In this document: positions 1 through 9,537 of the stretch, in pieces
Numbering within the stretch: position 1 is the stretch's first letter
Layout of the letters: the number at the start of each line of letters is the position of its first letter
Position numbers and translations under genes: made by a program
Notes under the pieces: generated by a model
Seen by the model: the letters and a program-made list of their open reading frames with translations, nothing else
The model's database searches: none
What the model was told of the DNA's origin: nothing
DNA from: Acinetobacter calcoaceticus
GTDB taxonomy: Bacteria > Pseudomonadota > Gammaproteobacteria > Pseudomonadales > Moraxellaceae
NCBI RefSeq assembly: GCF_016508255.1
Contig: NZ_JADVKT010000001.1
Location: 434,001-498,000 of the forward strand
Reading direction: 5' to 3'
DNA length: 64,000 nucleotides

Positions 1-49
1 AATTCTCATCTATTTTTCCTGTTATATCCTGATTTGATCTTGCCAAGCC

Positions 50-90
50 TTTATAAAAAAAGCAAAGCCGCATCATTTAAATGCGGCTAA
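50..90 (-). terminator. Rho-independent terminator of the YgiW-like gene
   Basis: An 8-bp stem (66-73 with 81-88, AGCCGCAT/ATGCGGCT) lies 24 bases beyond the stop of the minus-strand gene at 114. On the minus strand it is followed by a T-rich run (54-65). The rest of bases 1-113 holds nothing else I recognise. Confidence 0.75.
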
Positions 91-113
91 AAGTAGCAGA
101 CTAGAGACCAACT

Positions 114-473
114 TTAGAACTGAACTTGATTCACATCAATTTCTACACGTTTTAAAGGCTTATAGTCGATATCTACCTCACCAATTAAAGTCACATTTGT
201 ACTTGGTGAAATAGGATGACCTTGCCAAAGTTCATCATCTACATCAATTGTAATGCTACCGGTCTTATCACGAAATTGGTATTTTTCATCGCCTAAAGAT
301 TTTACAACCTGACCACGTACTTTTACCGTTGTATTATCTTTCACTGTTAATACATGCTTAATAGTTGTTACAGATACTGGAGCAATTGCTGACTGATTCA
401 CAGGTGTATTCGCCATAGCTACACCAGAGGCTGTTAGACCTGTAGTCAGGATCATTGCTTTAAGCATTTTCAT
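114..473 (-). CDS. YgiW/YdeI-family (BOF, OB-fold) periplasmic stress protein
   Basis: A 119-residue exported protein. The N-terminus is a signal peptide (basic MKMLK, hydrophobic stretch, cleavage near AMA-NTP). The mature part has the OB-fold pattern of the YgiW/NirD/BOF family: a VKDNTTVKVRGQVV strand, YQFRDKTGSITIDVDDELW in the middle, and a VEIDV ending. Family members are small periplasmic proteins linked to peroxide, acid or metal stress, and the ligand is not settled. A TTG three bases further upstream is possible, but the ATG at 473 sits well after AAAGGTGG. It has its own terminator downstream and no operon partner. Confidence 0.8.
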   Translation of the reverse strand: MKMLKAMILTTGLTASGVAMANTPVNQSAIAPVSVTTIKHVLTVKDNTTVKVRGQVVKSLGDEKYQFRDKTGSITIDVDDELWQGHPISPSTNVTLIGEVDIDYKPLKRVEIDVNQVQF

Positions 474-548
474 CAAACCACCTTTAAAATCACATCTTGG
501 AATAACATAAGTTCATCATGTATAAATGAGGTGAATCTTAAGAAAAAT

Positions 549-2306
549 TTAATTTAATGGCACAACTCGTAATACCTCTTCCAATGTCGTAAGGCCATCA
601 ATTACTTTACGAGCACCCGCAATTCTTAAGGGTTCTATACCTTCTTTTTTAGTTTGTGTTCTCAAATCATTTAATGTCATATGGCTACTGATAAGATGCT
701 TCAGCTCAAGACTTACTGGCATAAATTCATAAATACCGATTCGTCCCTTATAACCTGTATGACGACATTGTTCACACCCTACTGCCTGATACACTCTTTC
801 TGGCATTTCCATAATGTAGTCGAATGTTAAATGTTGCCATTCGTCCTCATTAATATGAGTTTGTTGTTTACAATGGGGACAAAGCTGTCGTACTAACCGC
901 TGTGCGAGAACACCCAAAATTGTGGCTGCTGTCAAGAATGGTTGCACGCCTAAATCATGCAAGCGAGTCAAACTAGACGGCGCATCATTGGTATGTAAAG
1001 TTGATAATACCAAATGACCTGTTAATGCAGCCTGAATGGCCATATTCGCTGTATCTTGATCACGAATTTCCCCAATCATAATAATGTCAGGGTCTTGACG
1101 CATGAGCGCACGAACACCATCTGCAAAGCCTAATTCAACTGCATTGTTGACCTGCATCTGGTTAAAACTAGGCTCTAACATTTCAATTGGATCTTCAATG
1201 GTACAGACATTGACCTGATCTGTTGCAAGCTGCTTTAACGAAGAATATAGCGTTGTCGTTTTACCTGAACCTGTAGGACCAGTGACTAAAATAATGCCAT
1301 GGCTATTTTTTGTTAACTGTTGCCACTGTTGTAATAAGCTCTCTTCAAAACCCAGTTGATGAAAAGAACGTACCAAGACATCGGGATCGAAAATACGCAT
1401 AACCAGTTTTTCACCAAATGCAGTGGGCAAGGTCGATAAACGTAGCTCTGTTTCTTGGCCCTTTGGTGTCCGAGTTTTTAATCGACCATCTTGCGGTTTG
1501 CGCTTTTCGGCGACATTTAAACGTCCTAAAATCTTAATACGTGCAATCACTGCGGTTAGCGTATTTGAAGGCATGTTATAAATGGTGTGCAAAACACCAT
1601 CGATACGGAACCTGACTTTGCCATTGTCCTTACGCGGTTCCATATGAATGTCACTGGCACTTTGTTCAAAAGCGAACTGTAAAATCCAGTCGACTAATTT
1701 CACAATATGCTGATCATTGGCATCAGGATTTTGACTATCCCCAAGTTGTAAAAGAGCCTCAACATTTTTGTTATCACGATCATGAGCTGCATCTTTTTGA
1801 GCTGAGTTTACCGCTCGACTGACCTGATAATATTCTCGTAAATAACGTTGCAACTGTTCGGGATTAAGTAATACCCGCTCAATTTTTTTAGGAGCTAGAC
1901 TTCGTTCAAGATTATTGAGCCAATCTGTTTGAAATGGCTGGTCTGTTCCAATCACAATTCGATCGGCATGGATTTCAACAGCTAAAATATGATTACGAAT
2001 GGCAAATTCTTGCGACATTACCTGTGTTAAAGCACTCACATCTGCTTTTAAAGGATCAATCACAAATAAAGGTAGCTGAACCCGATCTGCAAACCATAAA
2101 CACAAACGGTTTAAACTTAAATGGGCCTGTGTGTGCTGCTGATCTTTTAAATTAAAATGTGCAATCCACTGTAAAGGATGCCACTTCAACTGATCTTTTT
2201 GGCGGTGGCTTGACTGTACCAGTAATTTATCTCGTTCTGTGATACGGCCTTCTTGTAATAGTTGTTCTAGACACCAATAGGTATCTATTTCTACATGTGC
2301 ATTCAT
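549..2306 (-). CDS. gspE: GspE-type type II secretion ATPase (GspE/PilB family)
   Basis: A 585-residue cytoplasmic hexameric ATPase of the secretion-ATPase superfamily. Visible motifs are Walker A GPTGSGKTT (343-351), an Asp-box EDPIE near 371, Walker B DPDIIMIGEIRD (405-416), a His-box region TGHLVLSTLHTND (429-441), and a zinc-binding set of four Cys at 476, 479, 511 and 514. Residues 1-190 are the variable N-terminal domain that docks to the inner-membrane platform. It stands alone, with no gsp or pil genes beside it. That fits Acinetobacter, where T2SS genes are scattered, whereas pilB normally sits with pilC and pilD. A PilB-like role cannot be fully excluded. The ATG follows GGGGATAACGC. 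Confidence 0.8.
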   Translation of the reverse strand: MNAHVEIDTYWCLEQLLQEGRITERDKLLVQSSHRQKDQLKWHPLQWIAHFNLKDQQHTQAHLSLNRLCLWFADRVQLPLFVIDPLKADVSALTQVMSQEFAIRNHILAVEIHADRIVIGTDQPFQTDWLNNLERSLAPKKIERVLLNPEQLQRYLREYYQVSRAVNSAQKDAAHDRDNKNVEALLQLGDSQNPDANDQHIVKLVDWILQFAFEQSASDIHMEPRKDNGKVRFRIDGVLHTIYNMPSNTLTAVIARIKILGRLNVAEKRKPQDGRLKTRTPKGQETELRLSTLPTAFGEKLVMRIFDPDVLVRSFHQLGFEESLLQQWQQLTKNSHGIILVTGPTGSGKTTTLYSSLKQLATDQVNVCTIEDPIEMLEPSFNQMQVNNAVELGFADGVRALMRQDPDIIMIGEIRDQDTANMAIQAALTGHLVLSTLHTNDAPSSLTRLHDLGVQPFLTAATILGVLAQRLVRQLCPHCKQQTHINEDEWQHLTFDYIMEMPERVYQAVGCEQCRHTGYKGRIGIYEFMPVSLELKHLISSHMTLNDLRTQTKKEGIEPLRIAGARKVIDGLTTLEEVLRVVPLN

Positions 2307-2594
2307 GCGTTATCCCCAATATATTTTCATAATATAGCAGAGATGTTTTAGATTTAGCTCACCCCAAAATCGTTAAATCCATTATTTAAATATCCTTCAA
2401 CTTCAAATAATTAAACCAATTCTCAACTTGATATTTTTTTGCGTCATAGGTCATGTTTATAAAAATATTTTGTATGTTGCTATGCCTAAAAAAGATACTA
2501 TGCTGACTATAATAAAAAGCATAAACTGGAAACGAACACATGATTTTAAAATGATTAAAATCCACATATAACGATAAGCATAAGAGGAAGTAAC

Positions 2595-3866
2595 ATGGAA
2601 CTTCCAATGACAATGTCATTACAAACTGCATCCTTTGAGGAATTCATTACTATAATTGCTGCTGCCCTTGGCTGTGGCTTATTAATTGGTTTAGAACGAG
2701 AGCGCAGTAAACTCAAACACGAATATAAAACTTTCGCTGGTTTCAGATCTTTTGCAATTAGTGCTTTATTAGGCGCGATCTGTTTTTTATTCGGCATTTC
2801 AATTGGGATTGTTGGAGCTTTAATCATCGGTGCAATCAGCATCGTTTCCCTCAAAAACCAGCCAAATGATCCGGGCGTTACTACCGAACTTGCATTTATC
2901 ATGACTTATTTCATTGGAGCACTCTGTATTTGGAATATTTCATTGGCAGCAAGTTTAGCAGTCATCATGACCGCTATCTTAATAGCTAAGCAGTCTATGC
3001 ATGGTATCGCCAGTCAGTGGATTACCGAAGCAGAATTACGCGATGGAATTTTTCTACTCGCCCTACTTTTAATTGCTTTACCTTTAGTCCCGAATAAGCC
3101 CTTTTGGGGACCAGTTTTAAATCCTCATGTTATTTTAAAATTGCTCACTTTAATTTTATTTGTACAGGCACTAGCTCATATTGCTAAACGATTATTATCT
3201 TCTAAAAATGCGCTATTACTTTCTTCTTTGGCTTCAGGTTTTGTTTCCAGTACAGTGGCCATTGCCACTTTAGGTTTAGAAGTACGCTCTGGTCGAGCAA
3301 ATGCAACAACAAACGCGGGTGCAGCCCTGATGTCTTGCGTTTCAACGCTTATTCAAACTTTAATTATTGTGATCGGTATTAGCTTTGCTTGGTTTAAGCT
3401 CATTATATTTCCTACACTTATTGCATTAGTTGTTTTAGCCGTCTGGGCCTTCATTTTATTACGAAAAGCCGAACCTAGCACTTCGACTCCAGAATTAGAT
3501 TCAAGAATGTTTAGTCTTAAAGAAGCCATTATTATTGCTGCAACACTCGCTATCATTCAGTCGGGGGTCTATGGCTTAAATTTATATTTAGGGGATGCCG
3601 GATTAATTGCGGGAACCCTACTCGCATCTTTATTTGAAATACATGCGGCTATTATCGCGGTAATTGTACAAGGTGAACCTGATAGTGCTCATATGTCCCC
3701 TTTATTAATTGCTTTTATGGGAGGCTTTGCAGTGCATGCTATTGCCAAAAGTATAAACTCTGCAATTTCGGGCGGGCTACCCTATGCTCTTGCTTTCGTT
3801 CCCGCCCAGCTGATTCATATGGCTATATTCATTACTTTACTTTGGCTCAACATCCATTGGTTCTAA
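2595..3866 (+). CDS. MgtC/SapB-family membrane protein with DUF4010 domain
   Basis: A 423-residue polytopic inner-membrane protein. Residues about 10-130 match MgtC/SapB, including the signature ALGCGLLIGLERERSK and a GFRSFAISALLGA segment. Residues about 180-420 are a DUF4010-type multi-helix domain with long Leu/Ile/Ala-rich segments. MgtC-like proteins are tied to Mg2+ limitation and membrane energetics. No transport activity is proven for this two-domain form. The start has a strong AGAGGAAG site. It is divergent from gspE across 288 bases that hold no other gene I can see. Confidence 0.85.
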   Translation: MELPMTMSLQTASFEEFITIIAAALGCGLLIGLERERSKLKHEYKTFAGFRSFAISALLGAICFLFGISIGIVGALIIGAISIVSLKNQPNDPGVTTELAFIMTYFIGALCIWNISLAASLAVIMTAILIAKQSMHGIASQWITEAELRDGIFLLALLLIALPLVPNKPFWGPVLNPHVILKLLTLILFVQALAHIAKRLLSSKNALLLSSLASGFVSSTVAIATLGLEVRSGRANATTNAGAALMSCVSTLIQTLIIVIGISFAWFKLIIFPTLIALVVLAVWAFILLRKAEPSTSTPELDSRMFSLKEAIIIAATLAIIQSGVYGLNLYLGDAGLIAGTLLASLFEIHAAIIAVIVQGEPDSAHMSPLLIAFMGGFAVHAIAKSINSAISGGLPYALAFVPAQLIHMAIFITLLWLNIHWF

Positions 3867-3874
3867 AGTATAAT

Positions 3875-4606
3875 TTATTGCACAGCAGAAGCTTTGACCA
3901 TATCCACTACAGTAACTTCAATCTGACCGACTTTAAAATGAATATCGAAACTTGAAAATTTCATTTTATAAATTCTGTCTGGATCTTCTTGATAGGCAGG
4001 CCGAGGGTCTAAAGCCAATACCTGCTCAAGCTCATCAAGATATTGATCATTCATTTCTTTATTTTGTAAAAAATATTTTTGAGCATTTAGAGCAGGTTCA
4101 GACCAAATGACTGATTTACGCTCTGGTTCTGCATGTGCATAACCACTTTGTGCATCAGCAATCGCATCAGAATATTGAATATAGGGTTTGATATCTAGAA
4201 TTGGAGTTCCATCTAATAAATCACTTCCTGTGACATACACTCGTACTGACTTACCGACTTTTTCCACTTTATTCAGCTTTACAACTGACAGTCCAATTGG
4301 AGATGGTCGATACATGCTACGTGTAGCAAATACGCCAATTTTTTCATTACCCCCTAAACGTGGAGGACGAACTTGCGGACGGAATTTATCTGCACTACCC
4401 TGATTTTTATTGTCATGAAACTGCCAAACTAGCCAGAGATGACTAAATTGTTCAATTCCCTCAAAAGCCAACAAGTCATTATAAGGTTCTACCATGTCGA
4501 TATATGACTCGATATTTACCAAATTAGGCTGGCGTGGAATACCGAATTTTTCTCGATATGGAGAGCACATGTGGCCGATTATGGGAAGGGTGACAGAATT
4601 GATCAT
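3875..4606 (-). CDS. trmO: tRNA (adenine(37)-N6)-methyltransferase TrmO
   Basis: A 243-residue SAM-dependent enzyme of the TsaA/YaeB family. It methylates N6 of t6A37 in threonine-accepting tRNAs to give m6t6A. The family core is clear: FSHLWLVWQFH, the GVFATRSMYRPSPIGLSVVKL block, and LDGTPILDIKPYIQYSD. The C-terminal part (about 150-243) matches the TrmO-specific extension, ending in IEVTVVDMVKASAVQ. The ATG at 4606 is preferred over an in-frame GTG one codon earlier because AAGAAA precedes it. It faces fpr across about 100 bases and converges on the MgtC-like gene with only 8 bases between stops. Confidence 0.92.
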   Translation of the reverse strand: MINSVTLPIIGHMCSPYREKFGIPRQPNLVNIESYIDMVEPYNDLLAFEGIEQFSHLWLVWQFHDNKNQGSADKFRPQVRPPRLGGNEKIGVFATRSMYRPSPIGLSVVKLNKVEKVGKSVRVYVTGSDLLDGTPILDIKPYIQYSDAIADAQSGYAHAEPERKSVIWSEPALNAQKYFLQNKEMNDQYLDELEQVLALDPRPAYQEDPDRIYKMKFSSFDIHFKVGQIEVTVVDMVKASAVQ

Positions 4607-4707
4607 CACTTTTTCTTATAAACACAATTAAATATATTCAGTTTATCGGGAATGAATTTAGATTAGAATAGCAATCTGTTTTCTTTTAATCGTGATCGAG
4701 ACCTTTA

Positions 4708-5487
4708 ATGGCTGCTTTTAACGTCGAACGCATTACTCATGTTCACCACTGGAATGACACCCTTTTCAGTTTTAAAACTACACGCGACACTAGCTTACGT
4801 TTTAAAAATGGTCAGTTCGTAATGATCGGACTTGAAGTGAATGGCAAACCGTTAATGCGTGCGTATTCGATTGCAAGTGCAAACTACGAAGAAGAGTTAG
4901 AATTCTTCTCAATTAAAGTACAAGATGGTCCTTTAACTTCGATTTTGCAAAAAGTACAAGTTGGCGATGAAATTTTAATTTCTAAAAAACCGACAGGTAC
5001 ATTGGTTCATGATGACCTTTTACCGGGTAAAAACTTGTACCTTTTATCTTCTGGTACTGGCCTTGCACCATTCTTATCAATTATTCGTGACCCAGAAACT
5101 TACGAACGTTTTGAAAAAGTAATCGTTGTTCATGGTACACGTTATATTTCTGAATTAGCTTATCAAGACCTTATCTTGAACGAATTACCAAACCATGAGT
5201 TCTTTGAAGAGTTAGGTATTAAAGACAAACTTGTTTACTACCCTACTGTAACTCGTGAACCTTTCCACACTCAAGGCCGTGTAACAACTGCAATTGAAAC
5301 TGGTGCTTTATTCGAAAAAGTTGGTTTACCACGATTTAACCGTGAAACTGACCGCGCAATGCTTTGCGGTAGCCCTGCTTTCTTGAAAGATGTTGCTGCG
5401 TTACTTGACCAACACGGTTTAGTTGAATCACCTCGTATGGGTGTAATGGGCGACTACGTGATTGAACGTGCTTTCGTAGAAAAATAA
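4708..5487 (+). CDS. fpr: Ferredoxin--NADP reductase
   Basis: A 259-residue flavoenzyme that moves electrons between NADPH and ferredoxin or flavodoxin in the cytoplasm. The FAD-binding RAYSIAS lies at 51-57 and the NADP-binding SGTGLAPF at 115-122. CGSPAFL follows further on, and the C-terminus is VIERAFVEK, typical of the subclass found in Pseudomonas and Azotobacter. The length is normal. It is a single-gene unit closed by a terminator at 5500-5532. The ferredoxin at 9538 is a conceivable but unproven partner. Confidence 0.93.
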   Translation: MAAFNVERITHVHHWNDTLFSFKTTRDTSLRFKNGQFVMIGLEVNGKPLMRAYSIASANYEEELEFFSIKVQDGPLTSILQKVQVGDEILISKKPTGTLVHDDLLPGKNLYLLSSGTGLAPFLSIIRDPETYERFEKVIVVHGTRYISELAYQDLILNELPNHEFFEELGIKDKLVYYPTVTREPFHTQGRVTTAIETGALFEKVGLPRFNRETDRAMLCGSPAFLKDVAALLDQHGLVESPRMGVMGDYVIERAFVEK

Positions 5488-5499
5488 GTTTTTCTAATT

Positions 5500-5532
5500 A
5501 AAAAACCGAGGGCTTTACCTCGGTTTTTTTAT
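5500..5532 (+). terminator. Terminator of fpr
   Basis: The stem ACCGAGG/CCTCGGT with loop GCTTTA is flanked by A and T runs, so it could also serve the converging phzF-like gene on the minus strand, whose stop is at 5547. Confidence 0.85.
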
Positions 5533-5546
5533 ATCTGTTTTATAGG

Positions 5547-6410
5547 TTATATCGTACCATCGATACAGGTAACAGCGCTTCCACCCACTAAAATTTTATC
5601 TTGATATAAATTTAGTTGAAGCTGTCCGTCACGTCCTAAAACGCGACCTTGTGAAGAAAGCACCTGATCATTTTGTGCGGGCAAAATACCATGGTAACGA
5701 ATAAAAGACGCTACGCTACCATTACCACTACCACAAACTGGATCTTCATTTATTCCAATTGAAGGAGCAAATGAACGAACTTCTATATGTTTTTGCTCAT
5801 CATTATTTTCATAAAAACCATAAACCGTCGCTCCACCAACTTTCATTTCTAAATCATGTTGTTTTAAAGCAGCGAAGTCTGGTTGAGTCGCTAAAACAGC
5901 TTCGGCATTAACCGCTTGTAATACAACCCAACGCGCCCCAACATCAACCAATGCAGCATTCCATTGAGTGTCAATCTGACATTTTAAAATATCTGCCAAT
6001 TTTTGAGTATGTGTCGTATCTAATGGCGTAATTTTAGGTTGTGGTAGTTCAAAGGAAATATGATTCAATTCACTTACCGTAAGAGCAACTAAACCTGCAC
6101 CACATTGCTGTACCAATTTTCCTTCTTTAGCAGTAATTAGACCAGCTTCAAGTAAAGCATGGGCTGTGCCGATTGTAGGATGGCCTGCAAATGGTAATTC
6201 ATTTTGCGGAGTAAAAATTCGAACCTGATAATCGGCTTGCGAATCTGTGGTAGGCAGTACAAATGTAGTTTCAGAGAGATTGGTCCAATTGGCAATCGCC
6301 TGCATTTGCTCAGATGTTAAGGTACTAGCGTCCATAATCACCGCGACAGGATTTCCCTTAAATGCTTGTGAAGTAAAAACATCAACTTGTTTAAATGCTA
6401 CAACGGACAT
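5547..6410 (-). CDS. PhzF-family isomerase/epimerase
   Basis: A 287-residue member of the PhzF/diaminopimelate-epimerase-fold family, cytoplasmic, probably dimeric. Seen: FKQVDVFTSQAFKGNPVAV at the N-terminus, NLSETTF carrying the conserved Glu, the glycine-rich ELPFAGHPTIGTAHAL, and VCGSGNGSVASFI near the end. PhzF itself isomerises dihydro-hydroxyanthranilate. Most homologues have unknown substrates, and no phenazine genes are here. The ATG at 6410 is 7 bases after AGGAG. An upstream in-frame ATG at 6428 would put the site inside the gene. It is divergent from a MocR regulator, which suggests that regulator controls it. Confidence 0.85.
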   Translation of the reverse strand: MSVVAFKQVDVFTSQAFKGNPVAVIMDASTLTSEQMQAIANWTNLSETTFVLPTTDSQADYQVRIFTPQNELPFAGHPTIGTAHALLEAGLITAKEGKLVQQCGAGLVALTVSELNHISFELPQPKITPLDTTHTQKLADILKCQIDTQWNAALVDVGARWVVLQAVNAEAVLATQPDFAALKQHDLEMKVGGATVYGFYENNDEQKHIEVRSFAPSIGINEDPVCGSGNGSVASFIRYHGILPAQNDQVLSSQGRVLGRDGQLQLNLYQDKILVGGSAVTCIDGTI

Positions 6411-6491
6411 AGACCCACTCCTACTCATTTTGATATTAAAAATTATGGTTTTAAATCCTCACCATGCTTTTGATCTTACTGAGATATCTTT

Positions 6492-6623
6492 AATGGTTAC
6501 AGTATCAGTTTTTATTAAAAATAATAGACACAGTTTTTAAGTTCAGAAATCGATTAAATGGACCAACCTAAAGTCATCACAATATTTGAGATAAATAACA
6601 GATCACTATAAAGTGTACCCATT
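6492..6623. promoter_or_regulatory. Candidate MocR operator pair and mocR promoter
   Basis: Two 12-base sites in opposite orientation share 10 of 12 positions. One is on the minus strand at 6492-6503 (ACTGTAACCATT), the other on the plus strand at 6612-6623 (AGTGTACCCATT). The second directly overlaps a TATAAA -10 at 6607-6612, which has TTGAGA at 6586-6591 (15-base spacer). The placement fits autorepression plus control of the divergent phzF-like gene. This is inference. Confidence 0.4.
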
Positions 6624-6647
6624 GCTTTGGCTTTTTAATGAATTGAT

Positions 6648-8108
6648 ATGTACAAATATAAAAAAGTGAGTGATGACTTAACCCTTCAAATCCATAATGG
6701 AAGGCAGCCTATTGGTTCGCGTCTACCATCAATACGAGACTGTGCAAACCATTATCAAGTCAGCATTAACACCGTAAAAGAAGCGTATCGTCAGCTTGAA
6801 GATCAAGGTTTGATTTCTGTTCGTCCTCAATCTGGTTACTATGTTTGTCATGCACCTTCAAACTTGCTAGAACTCGAAGAACGTTATGTGAGTGAAGAAA
6901 AAGTGCCACTTTCAGGCATTAGCTGCTTCCTCGCTCAAATCGTTAAAAAGCAAATGGACCCAAACTATATTAATTTGGCCCTAGCTTGCCCCTCAGGAGA
7001 AAATTTCTACCCAATTGAACGTCTAAAACGCTTAACTGCTCAAGTTTTACGGACACAACCAGATATTTTTAAAAGCTATACTTTACCACCCGGGTCAGTA
7101 CGACTACGCACACAAATTGCTAGACGAAGCTTGCAACTGGGCATGTTTCTTTCAGCAGATGATATTGTGCTGACTCATGGCACCATGGAGGCTCTAAGTC
7201 TCGCGATTATGGCAACAACTCAAGCGGGTGACACCATCGCCCTTGAGATCCCGACTTTTCATAATTTGTACCCGCTCCTGCATAATTTAGGCCGAAAAAT
7301 TGTAGAAATTCCCACTTCGCCACATACAGGCATGTGTCTAGATACACTTGAAGAACTCTTAAAATCTCAAAGTGTACAAGCCATATTAACGATTCCAACA
7401 GGACACAATCCCCTCGGTTTCAGCATGCCTGAAAGCAGCCGCCGTCGCTTGGCAGAGCTAGCCAATCATTTTCAAGTTCCTGTTATTGAAGATGCGATGT
7501 ATGCCGAATTGCAACTAGCCGAACCTCTCTTACCCAACATTAAGGCATTTGACCAAAATGGATGGGTGTTGGTATGTAGCAGTTATACTAAAACTGTAGC
7601 GCCGGACTATCGAATCGGTTGGTTAGAAGCTGGGCGCTTCCGTAATATTGTGCAGCAGCTAAAATTTACAACAACGGTAGCCGAGCCTGCTTTACTCACC
7701 GAAACCTTAGGACTTTTCTTGGAAAATGGTGGTTATGACCTGCATTTACGTCAGCTCAAAAAACGCTATCAACAACAAATTGACACTATCAAATCTTATA
7801 TTTGTCGTTATTTCCCACTTGGTACTCGAGTCAGTCGCCCACAAGCTGGATTTATTTTATGGTTAGAGTTACCCGAATCTATCGACACATTAGAACTGTT
7901 TCATCAGGCAATGGATGAAAAAATCTTATGTATGCCGGGAGTTTTATGTTCGGCTGATAAACGTTTTAGTCATTGTTTACGTATAGCAGCTTGTTTTGAG
8001 TTGAACCCAAAAATGTTAAATGCTTTGATGCGCTTAGGAGAGCTAGCAAAAAATATGCTACCCGCGCAAAAAGATATAGGCCAAATCCCTACTAATTCAG
8101 TAGGTTGA
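6648..8108 (+). CDS. MocR-type (GntR-HTH plus aminotransferase) regulator
   Basis: A 486-residue fusion. Residues 1-70 are a GntR winged helix (SRLPSIRDCANHYQVSINTVKEAYRQLEDQGLI). After a linker, about 95-470 is a class I aminotransferase fold. TGHNPLG (251-257) and the PLP-binding lysine in SSYTK (Lys315) are both present, so cofactor binding looks intact. MocR proteins sense PLP or an amine through this domain and control a neighbouring gene. The obvious target here is the divergent phzF-like gene 237 bases away. The substrate or effector cannot be read from sequence. Confidence 0.88.
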   Translation: MYKYKKVSDDLTLQIHNGRQPIGSRLPSIRDCANHYQVSINTVKEAYRQLEDQGLISVRPQSGYYVCHAPSNLLELEERYVSEEKVPLSGISCFLAQIVKKQMDPNYINLALACPSGENFYPIERLKRLTAQVLRTQPDIFKSYTLPPGSVRLRTQIARRSLQLGMFLSADDIVLTHGTMEALSLAIMATTQAGDTIALEIPTFHNLYPLLHNLGRKIVEIPTSPHTGMCLDTLEELLKSQSVQAILTIPTGHNPLGFSMPESSRRRLAELANHFQVPVIEDAMYAELQLAEPLLPNIKAFDQNGWVLVCSSYTKTVAPDYRIGWLEAGRFRNIVQQLKFTTTVAEPALLTETLGLFLENGGYDLHLRQLKKRYQQQIDTIKSYICRYFPLGTRVSRPQAGFILWLELPESIDTLELFHQAMDEKILCMPGVLCSADKRFSHCLRIAACFELNPKMLNALMRLGELAKNMLPAQKDIGQIPTNSVG

Positions 8109-8164
8109 ATCAAAAATGCAGAGTTAATAAAATAAAACCATAAATTTTTTATGCCTTTTATTTT

Positions 8165-9535
8165 ATGAATACCGAACTCCTCTCTCCTGCAGGTTCACTC
8201 AAAAATATGCGCTATGCATTTGCCTATGGTGCAGATGCCGTATATGCAGGCCAACCACGTTACAGTTTACGTGTGCGTAATAATGCTTTTGATCATGACA
8301 ACTTAAAAATTGGAATTGATGAAGCTCATGCTTTGGGTAAAAAGTTTTATGTTGTGGTTAATATTCAGCCACATAACAGCAAATTAAAAAACTTTATTCG
8401 TGATCTTGAACCGATTGTGGCTATGCAACCAGACGCACTCATTATGTCTGATCCGGGTTTAATTATGATGGTGAGAGAGCATTTTCCTGATGTACAAATT
8501 CATCTATCGGTTCAAGCCAACGCCATTAACTGGGCCACTGTTAAATTCTGGAAAGATTACGGTTTAAGCCGAGTCATTTTGTCACGTGAGTTATCTTTAG
8601 AAGAGATAGAAGAAATCCAGCAACATGTACCAGATATTGAACTTGAAGTTTTTGTGCATGGCGCACTATGCATGGCCTACTCAGGTCGCTGCTTACTTTC
8701 TGGATACATGAACAAACGTGATGCCAACCAAGGTGCTTGTACCAATGCTTGCCGTTGGGACTATAAGCTGCATGAAGCTCAAGAAGATTCAAACGGCGAT
8801 GTAATTCCAGTCACTCAGCTCAATGAGTCAGAAAAGTCTTGCTGCTCATCAGCACAATCAGAAACAGCCTCGGCTCAAACCCTATTAGTACAACGTAATG
8901 ATGAAGAAATGTTTGCTGCCGAAGAAGATGAACACGGTACCTATTTTATGAACTCGAAAGATTTACGTGCTGTACAACATGTAGATCGTTTAACCAAAAT
9001 GGGCATCGCCTCGCTCAAAATTGAAGGCCGTACTAAATCCTATTTTTATTGTGCCCGTACCGCACAAATTTATCGAAAAGCGATTGATGATGCATTAGCA
9101 GGAAAACCATTTGACCCAAGCTTAATGTCTCAGCTCGAAGGTTTGGCAAACCGTGGTTATACCGAAGGCTTTTTAAGACGTCATGTGCACAGTGAATATC
9201 AAAACTATGCCGATGGCTCATCACATTTTGACTATCAACAATTTTGTGGAGAGGTTTTAGAACGTCAATGCGACTATATTCGCATTGAGGTTAAAAACCG
9301 TTTTGTGGTTGGCGACTCACTTGAGCTGATGACACCGCAAGGCAATATTACCTTTAGCTTAACCGAGATGCGCGATTTAAAAGGTAACCCAATTATAGAT
9401 GCCAAAGGTTCAGGCCATTTCGTTGAGATTCCACTCTCCCAAGATGTTGATATCAGTTATGCACTACTCGTACGCAACTTACCACATGCGAAGGAAAGTA
9501 TTACTGCATCGACATTAGCTTATTCAGCGAGTTAA
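8165..9535 (+). CDS. trhP: tRNA uridine-34 hydroxylation protein TrhP (YegQ, peptidase U32 family)
   Basis: A 456-residue U32-family protein that matches YegQ/TrhP along its length. It opens with ELLSPAGSLKNMRYAFAYGADAVYAG. The cysteines of the U32 core are present (Cys169, 176, 192, 196 in HGALCMAYSGRCLLSG and GACTNACRW), and FEDEHGTY-like and MNSKDLRA blocks follow. TrhP makes 5-hydroxyuridine at wobble U34, using prephenate-linked chemistry. The segment 203-245 is a divergent insertion with an extra CysCys pair (226-227). A 4Fe-4S ferredoxin gene starts 2 bases after the stop, so the two look coupled. Confidence 0.88.
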   Translation: MNTELLSPAGSLKNMRYAFAYGADAVYAGQPRYSLRVRNNAFDHDNLKIGIDEAHALGKKFYVVVNIQPHNSKLKNFIRDLEPIVAMQPDALIMSDPGLIMMVREHFPDVQIHLSVQANAINWATVKFWKDYGLSRVILSRELSLEEIEEIQQHVPDIELEVFVHGALCMAYSGRCLLSGYMNKRDANQGACTNACRWDYKLHEAQEDSNGDVIPVTQLNESEKSCCSSAQSETASAQTLLVQRNDEEMFAAEEDEHGTYFMNSKDLRAVQHVDRLTKMGIASLKIEGRTKSYFYCARTAQIYRKAIDDALAGKPFDPSLMSQLEGLANRGYTEGFLRRHVHSEYQNYADGSSHFDYQQFCGEVLERQCDYIRIEVKNRFVVGDSLELMTPQGNITFSLTEMRDLKGNPIIDAKGSGHFVEIPLSQDVDISYALLVRNLPHAKESITASTLAYSAS

Positions 9536-9537
9536 AA

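Noticed and set aside
2555..2902. Minus-strand open frame of 115 codons across the start of the MgtC-like gene
   Set aside because: It is the complement of hydrophobic codons of a clearly real gene, with no ribosome binding site and a low-complexity product.
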